From: Asterias amurensis
Taxonomy: Eukaryota; Echinodermata; Asteroidea; Forcipulatida; Asteriidae
NCBI RefSeq assembly: GCF_032118995.1
Contig: NC_092661.1
Location: forward strand, 15,261,006 to 15,325,005
Direction of reading: 5' to 3'
Length of the DNA stretch: 64,000 bases
The notes below the pieces were generated by a model. It was not told where the DNA came from. It did not search any database and saw only the letters and a program-made list of their open reading frames with translations. A program made the position numbers and the translations under genes. Numbering within the stretch: the stretch's first letter is position 1; each line of letters starts with the position of its first letter. Positions 59,501-64,000 of the stretch are shown here, piece after piece.

Positions 59501-62500
59501 GCGGCTAGTAGAACGCCACCTGAGAAAAGACGGATGTCTCATTATTTTCTTATGAATGAGGAATGGCTACCAAAAACTAGAAGCAGTTGGGTTTGGGTTT
59601 TGTGAGGCGTCAAGTGTTCTAACTTTTATCGCAACCAATCGGTTGACCGACCAATCAGGCAAGAAATTTTAAAAAAAACTTGTTATGTATTCTGTAGTTC
59701 ACATGTAAGGCACAGTTGTGCATGCAGAAAAAGACCTATTTGCACAGTCAACCTCACACTGTGTGAAATCCAGTAGGAACTTTCTATTGCCAGCACAGTT
59801 ACAGGAACAGAGATCAGGCTTAGAGTTTTAGTATTGAGGGGGCAAGGCAATTTTCATTTCACCAACGACTCTTCCATTGGAAAATTTAAAGGAAACTAAG
59901 GGGCACAAAGGCCAAGAACAGGTCATGGGCTCTGTGTTAACTTTCCAGCCGTCGATTTCACAAAACTCTTCCTAACTTAAGACTAATCTTAGGACTTAGG
60001 ACGAGTCCCAACCCTGCAATGTAGCATGCAGACCTTAAGATTAATCCTAAGTTAGGACGAGTTACTCGTACTAACTCGAGATAGGATTAATCCTAGCGTT
60101 TTGTGAAATCGGCTGCAGGACTGAGGAATTCATGGCTAAATGAACCCAATAATGGAAAGGATATCTTGACAGCAAAGTTGCGGAAACCCTTCTCACCTTG
60201 AAACGGACAGAAAGCATGACGGACGCTAACTGCACAAGAAGGCGCAGGTTCGACTCCTTCTTGGGCCATTCTGGCTGCTCCCCTGCCCTGTCGGCCTGGA
60301 CCCTGACGGTGTCTGGTGCCAGTCCTGGTGTGGTATGAAGCAACAGTCGATGGATCAACCCCTAGAGGAGGGCTTTCACCGATGGCCGATGGCATCTCAA
60401 TCTCAAAATCTCGAGGGATTGCTTGGATGTTCGGATCAGAGAGGGACACACGACCTGATGGACAAAAAAACAAAATGGCTCGTAAAAAAACGACAGAATT
60501 CCAATTTCTGCTACTGTTTTTGCTTTACCCTACACTAATGTATGTTAAGCACTACCTTAAAACTTTTTCAGGGGCTAAATTGCTACAAAATTTACAATAC
60601 AATGTACTTCAAATTATTGCTTTAAAGTGGTTGCAGATTTACACATGTAACAAAAATACATCCAGGAAAAGAAAAAAACATGGCACACATTTTCTACATG
60701 TACATCAAAGTACTACTTTGACAATATTTACCTGTTGCTGTGTGCGTCTGACATGTAGCGTAGATCCTCTCCCCTCCAACTCTCCCATCCGCCTTCCTCT
60801 CCTTCATCAGGGGAAACACGACCTTAGTGACAGCCGCCGAGATGCGTCTCCATTCCAGGATCAGCCCGGGAAGGGGATGAAACGGGCGGAGTTTCTCCAG
60901 GGAGTCCTTAGCAGTGCTGAAGTGCTTTGGGAGGCGGGCTCTGCCTCCTCGAGTGCCGAGTGTCTTACGGACTGTTGTGGTGGTGTCGAGAGAGGGGTCG
61001 CCGTTTGGGGGCAGTTGAAGCTCAACGAACAGGACCTTGAGATTTAAAGCAAGAAGAGACATTGAATTAGTACCCGTTTCATACTTCCCTCGAATGCAAA
61101 ATGCATTTTTAATAGTCAAGGTTTGCAGTAATTTTTGTACCAGTCTGCAGCTTCCCCTAAAGTCAAGAAAGATTGCATAAATGGGTTTTACAATTCAAAA
61201 ACCTGTCTGGAAATAACAACGATAATGTGCTTTGAAATGCTTGTAGCTAAAGCGCTATATAAAAGCTAATAATTATAATATACCTGAGCGACATCTTCCG
61301 GTGACGTTAGAGAGAATCCATGGCCAGCCATCTGGTATGCTTGTTCCTCTAACGCTGCCAGCTTAGCCTGCATGACAGCCTTCTGAGTCTCACACTCCTC
61401 TGGGCTGAATCCAAACCCAGTCAGCTCCATACGAGCCAAGACTCCCATACATGGCATCTCAACCTAATCAAATAGCGGGGGAAGAAAAGGGTTTAAGGTC
61501 ACACACTACATGTACATTGGTATAAGAGAAATTATGAATGTTCACAGATGTGCAAATCAGTGAACTTTGTATTTTCAATCTTACCGATGTTGTGCACATT
61601 ATTAAAGTTTTAGGAACAGGCCCTTTACAGAAAAGCTCAAAAGTGCATAATGTTCATGAAAGGTATGGTTATAAATTGGTGAAAACCTTCTTTGCAAGAG
61701 GCACTACAGTTGTTGAAATTATAAGCTATTTTGAGAACGGATTGATTCCCTTCAAACTGTCGTCTGGATAATTTTTCACCCAAAATCATTTGAATCTCAG
61801 GAGAACATTTGTCAGATTTCTGTGGGTTGGTGTCAATAAGGGAGTGCTGGGCCAAAGATGCAGTTGGTAAACTACTGTCACCTCACTAAAACTAGGTCGG
61901 ATTTGACATTCTGTGTTATTACTGTGGCAGTTTTTTCATGTTTTCTCAACAAGTAGACACTGTATTCAGCTGGAACTTTCACATGTGTTTTTTATGGTAG
62001 CTTTCTGGATACTGTTGACTATAAATCAGCTACCACAGACCAAAAAAACATGGCCTTAATTTTTTCCTAACCTACATGTAGCTAATTTTTCTGCTACAGT
62101 AAGCAAGAAATTTTGCTCACTGTTAAGCAGCGCTACGAAATTAGGCCCAGGTCAACTTACCTCTGAGAATGCTTTATAGAGTCCGTCTTCCTTCAGCGTG
62201 GTCTCCAGGTTATCCATTAAGCTTAGAACCAGAACAGACTCTGTGGCTGCTCGGATACGCCCGGTACCCCGCTCTTGAGCAAACAGACCCAAGCTGCTGA
62301 TACCTACTCCTCCAGTTATACCTGCAAACAGATACAAGATTTATATCTTTACTTTAATTCACAATTTTGGGGTTGAATAAAGACAAACTGACTATTGACA
62401 CCTTGCACACGCGACGACCGTGCCACGCTCACCATTTTGGTGGTCAATAGGTTTATGTAGTCGCCTAAAATGCGTACTTCACCGAAAAAACACACAGTAC

Positions 62501-62901
62501 CATTGACCACCAAAATGGCGCATCCAAGATTATTCTGATGATGACGTCAGGTGAATTTGATCAATAAAGCTGGACTTGAATAAAGAAAAACTAAACATAA
62601 CATGTTCCTATCTTGGCCTCTTTTAAACTTTCGCCCCGATTTATGGGGCAAAACAGACTATCTATGTATGCTTTTCAAATGTAATATTTCCAGTTGGGCT
62701 GTTTTGCAATGGAAAGGCCGAAAATAGTCAGACAATATGGTGAATACCTTCTAACAGTGATGCTTCATGTGGCACGTAGTGAGTGACCATCCCATGCAGA
62801 TTCCTCTCCTTTGACCCGGGGTCAATCAGCCAATGAGCAACCTTGGGGTCAGCTAGATGGCCTCGTAAGGTCACACCGCAACCACGGCTCAGGACTTTGT
62901 A
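56530..62901 (-). CDS. POLQ: DNA polymerase theta, C-terminal exonuclease-like and polymerase domains (nine exons, 5' part outside window)
   Basis: A family A polymerase acting in microhomology-mediated end joining. Exons on the - strand: 62748-62901, 62161-62321, 61284-61463, 60732-61035, 60197-60454, 59335-59519, 58427-58538, 57313-57582 and 56530-56762. They sum to 1857 nt (618 residues plus TAA) with all phases matching. In order: the inactive exonuclease-like region (PKVAHWLIDPGSKE); thumb (LPGLILEWRRIS, HTATGRVSLSDPNIQAIPRD); palm motif A (LLAADYSQLELRILAHLSGD, metal-binding Asp at about 360); fingers O-helix (KQICYGMVYGIGAKALG, from 414); RQAVNTTIQGSAADLVK; and motif C (LQLHDELIYEV, His-Asp-Glu at 567-569). 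Both catalytic Asp residues are present. A theta-type insertion follows RDFEIEMPSAIGESPP. The last junction uses donor AGGG|GTAAGC, not the earlier CACAG|GTGGGA, because only the former keeps the frame. The helicase half lies beyond the right edge. Confidence 0.95.
56939..57256. mobile_element. family A MITE in the last POLQ intron
   Basis: TTAAAGGCACTGGACACTAT at the left. The inner blocks (GAGAAACAGCTGCCTCTGAA, GCATCTGAAAGCACACAAAT) and TTATTTTATGCATATGTTGG at the right are family A, with the terminal part of the right TIR missing. It ends about 60 bp before the exon at 57313. Confidence 0.7.
57732..58126 (-). pseudogene. two extra copies of the acceptor and 5' edge of POLQ exon 57313-57582
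   Basis: On the - strand the real exon starts TTGCTTGTAG|GCATGAAAAG (start 57582). The same edge occurs at about 57803-57732 (TTGCTTGCAG|GCATGAAATC) and about 58126-58057 (TGTTCGCAG|GCATGAAAGC). Both code GMKxYIKxTVxKCRTNGY in frame and both break off just after the GAGACC (ET) codons. The intron flank is copied too (CATGGAGATAACAGGTGTGA at 57678 and 58003). Neither copy has a donor, so they are decoy 3' splice sites and not full exons. Confidence 0.88.
59948..60115. mobile_element. foldback MITE in a POLQ intron
   Basis: The ends GCCGTCGATTTCACAAAACT and TTTTGTGAAATCGGC mirror each other. The inside is rich in CCTAAG/CTTAGG and AGGACGAGT repeats. It lies 80 bp after exon 60197-60454 in the direction of transcription. 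Confidence 0.75.
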
Positions 62902-62981
62902 CTGTCGCACACACAAAATATAAAGCAAAACAAAAATTGTTGAAGGGAATCGGACTACCAATTGTTAAATTCACCATTTAC

Positions 62982-63365
62982 TTAAAGGCAGTGGACACTA
63001 TTGGTAATTAGTCAAAATAATTATTAGCATAAAACCTTACTTGGTAACGAGTCATGGGGGAGAGGTTGGGAGTAAAAACATTGTGGGAAACGGCTCCCTC
63101 TGAGGTGATGTAGTTTTCGAGAAAGAAGTAATTTTACACAAATTTGATTTCGAGACCTCAAGTTTAGAATTTGAGGTATCGAAATCAAGCATCTGAAAGC
63201 ACACAACTTTGTGTGACAAGGGTGTTTTTTTTTTTCATAGTTATCTCGCAATTCAGACGACCAATCAAGCTCAAATTTTCACAGGTTTATTTTATGCATC
63301 TGTTGAGATACACCAAATAAGAAGACTGGTCTTTGACAATTACCAATAGTGTCCAGTGTCTTTAA
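62982..63365. mobile_element. family A MITE, full length
   Basis: TTAAAGGCAGTGGACACTAT at the left and ACCAATAGTGTCCAGTGTCTTTAA at the right, with the inner inverted TCGAGACCTCAAG / TTGAGGTATCGA motif. About 384 bp, flanked by TTAA. Confidence 0.8.
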
Positions 63366-63503
63366 GCCCAGCTCATATTTCCTGCAAATGCGAAACGAAT
63401 TTTGACGTCACAAATTCGCAACAAATTTGTCATTCACTGAAACAGCAGCCCTGTGATGTCAAAATTTGATTCGCATTCGCAGGAAGTATGAACCGGGCTT
63501 TAG
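63364..63503. mobile_element. family F foldback element
   Basis: AAGCCCAGCTCATATTTCCT pairs with AGGAAGTATGAACCGGGCTT; GCGAAACGAATTTTGACGTCA pairs with TGATGTCAAAATTTGATTCGC. It directly abuts the family A element on its left. Confidence 0.75.
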
Positions 63504-63819
63504 TCATCAGAAAGTGAGTTGGAATTTTGCTTGATGCTTATTTTTTTCTTGGAGTAAGATAGAACAAAAGCCGCAAGACCTGAGCAAGGGGGTTTATAAA
63601 ACAGAACAAAAAATACATATATGGGGTTGAACAAAAAACAATTGTCTAGAGATAGGAAATTTTGTACCAAGTCAGCTTCCCTTGTGCTTTAATATTTGAT
63701 ATCTAAAACTACATGATCAGATGCAGTGTTGCAGCTAGACCAATTTCAGTGGTGGGCTCTAAATCCAATTTAGTCCACCAAGGGCAGGCAGTTCCACAAC
63801 ATTATTCATGTTTACATAC

Positions 63820-63898
63820 GTGTATGGGGCCATCATTGCTGAAGTCCCAATCTGGGGGAACTTTGCGCTGGGCAGCACAGTGTATTTTGCTCAGAGTG
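63820..63898 (-). CDS. POLQ: candidate upstream POLQ exon
   Basis: On the - strand, TTTTTCACCCAG is followed by 79 nt of open frame (TLSKIHCAAQRKVPPDWD and on) ending at CAC|GTATGT. The phase (1 + 26 codons) joins the next exon at TACAAAGTC (62901) in frame. The distance from its Cys to the YK of the next exon equals that in the family as I recall it, but residue similarity is weak. Treat as tentative. Confidence 0.45.
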
Positions 63899-63975
63899 CT
63901 GGGTGAAAAATGTTAGTTCTGGACAGGCTGCTCGCCCAGCACCGCCCATCCCCACCAGGGTTACAACACCGATCA

Positions 63976-64000
63976 GGGCCCAATTTCATAGCGCTGCTTA
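63976..64000. mobile_element. left end of a family M MITE cut by the window edge
   Basis: AGGGCCCAATTTCATAGCGCT followed by GCTTA is the TIR of family M. Confidence 0.6.

Overview
This is a eukaryotic (animal) genomic window: AT-rich, intron-rich and crowded with short inverted-repeat transposons and tRNA-derived SINEs. The proteins are metazoan. From the repeat families (TTAA-flanked foldbacks, the GGGCCCAATTTCATAGAG element, the SINE tail with AACCCAGTGCACTT) I infer an echinoderm, probably a sea star. That taxon is an inference from recalled repeat style and was not tested.

Layout. (1) 2-6048, + strand: the last five exons of a gene I do not recognise. (2) 6049-20079: no gene seen; MITEs, SINE fragments and simple repeats. 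(3) 20080-22586, - strand: a complete four-exon gene for a 422-residue HDX-like divergent homeobox protein. (4) 24655-41107, + strand: a complete 12-exon KDM1A/LSD1 gene (837 residues), head-to-head with the homeobox gene across about 2 kb. (5) 41108-44229: LSD1 3' flank. (6) 44230-55845: an 11.6 kb satellite array with a 69-bp monomer and nested higher-order repeats. (7) 56530-62901, - strand, running out of the window: the exonuclease-like and polymerase domains of DNA polymerase theta (POLQ), convergent with LSD1. All LSD1, POLQ and homeobox exon junctions listed here were phase-checked by hand and sum to whole codons.

The genes do not form a pathway. LSD1 is a histone demethylase, POLQ performs end joining, and the homeobox protein is a putative DNA-binding regulator.

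Two patterns stand out. First, three different genes each carry local tandem copies of an exon edge with its splice site: five copies at exon 2 of the unknown gene, LSD1 exons 3, 9 and 11, and three copies at a POLQ exon. This leaves rows of decoy splice sites in front of or behind the real ones. Second, the satellite monomer has an 18-bp perfect palindrome whose length varies among monomers while mostly keeping its symmetry. It also has A/T tracts spaced at about 11 bp, and it is exactly 23 codons long, which creates long but probably meaningless open frames on both strands.
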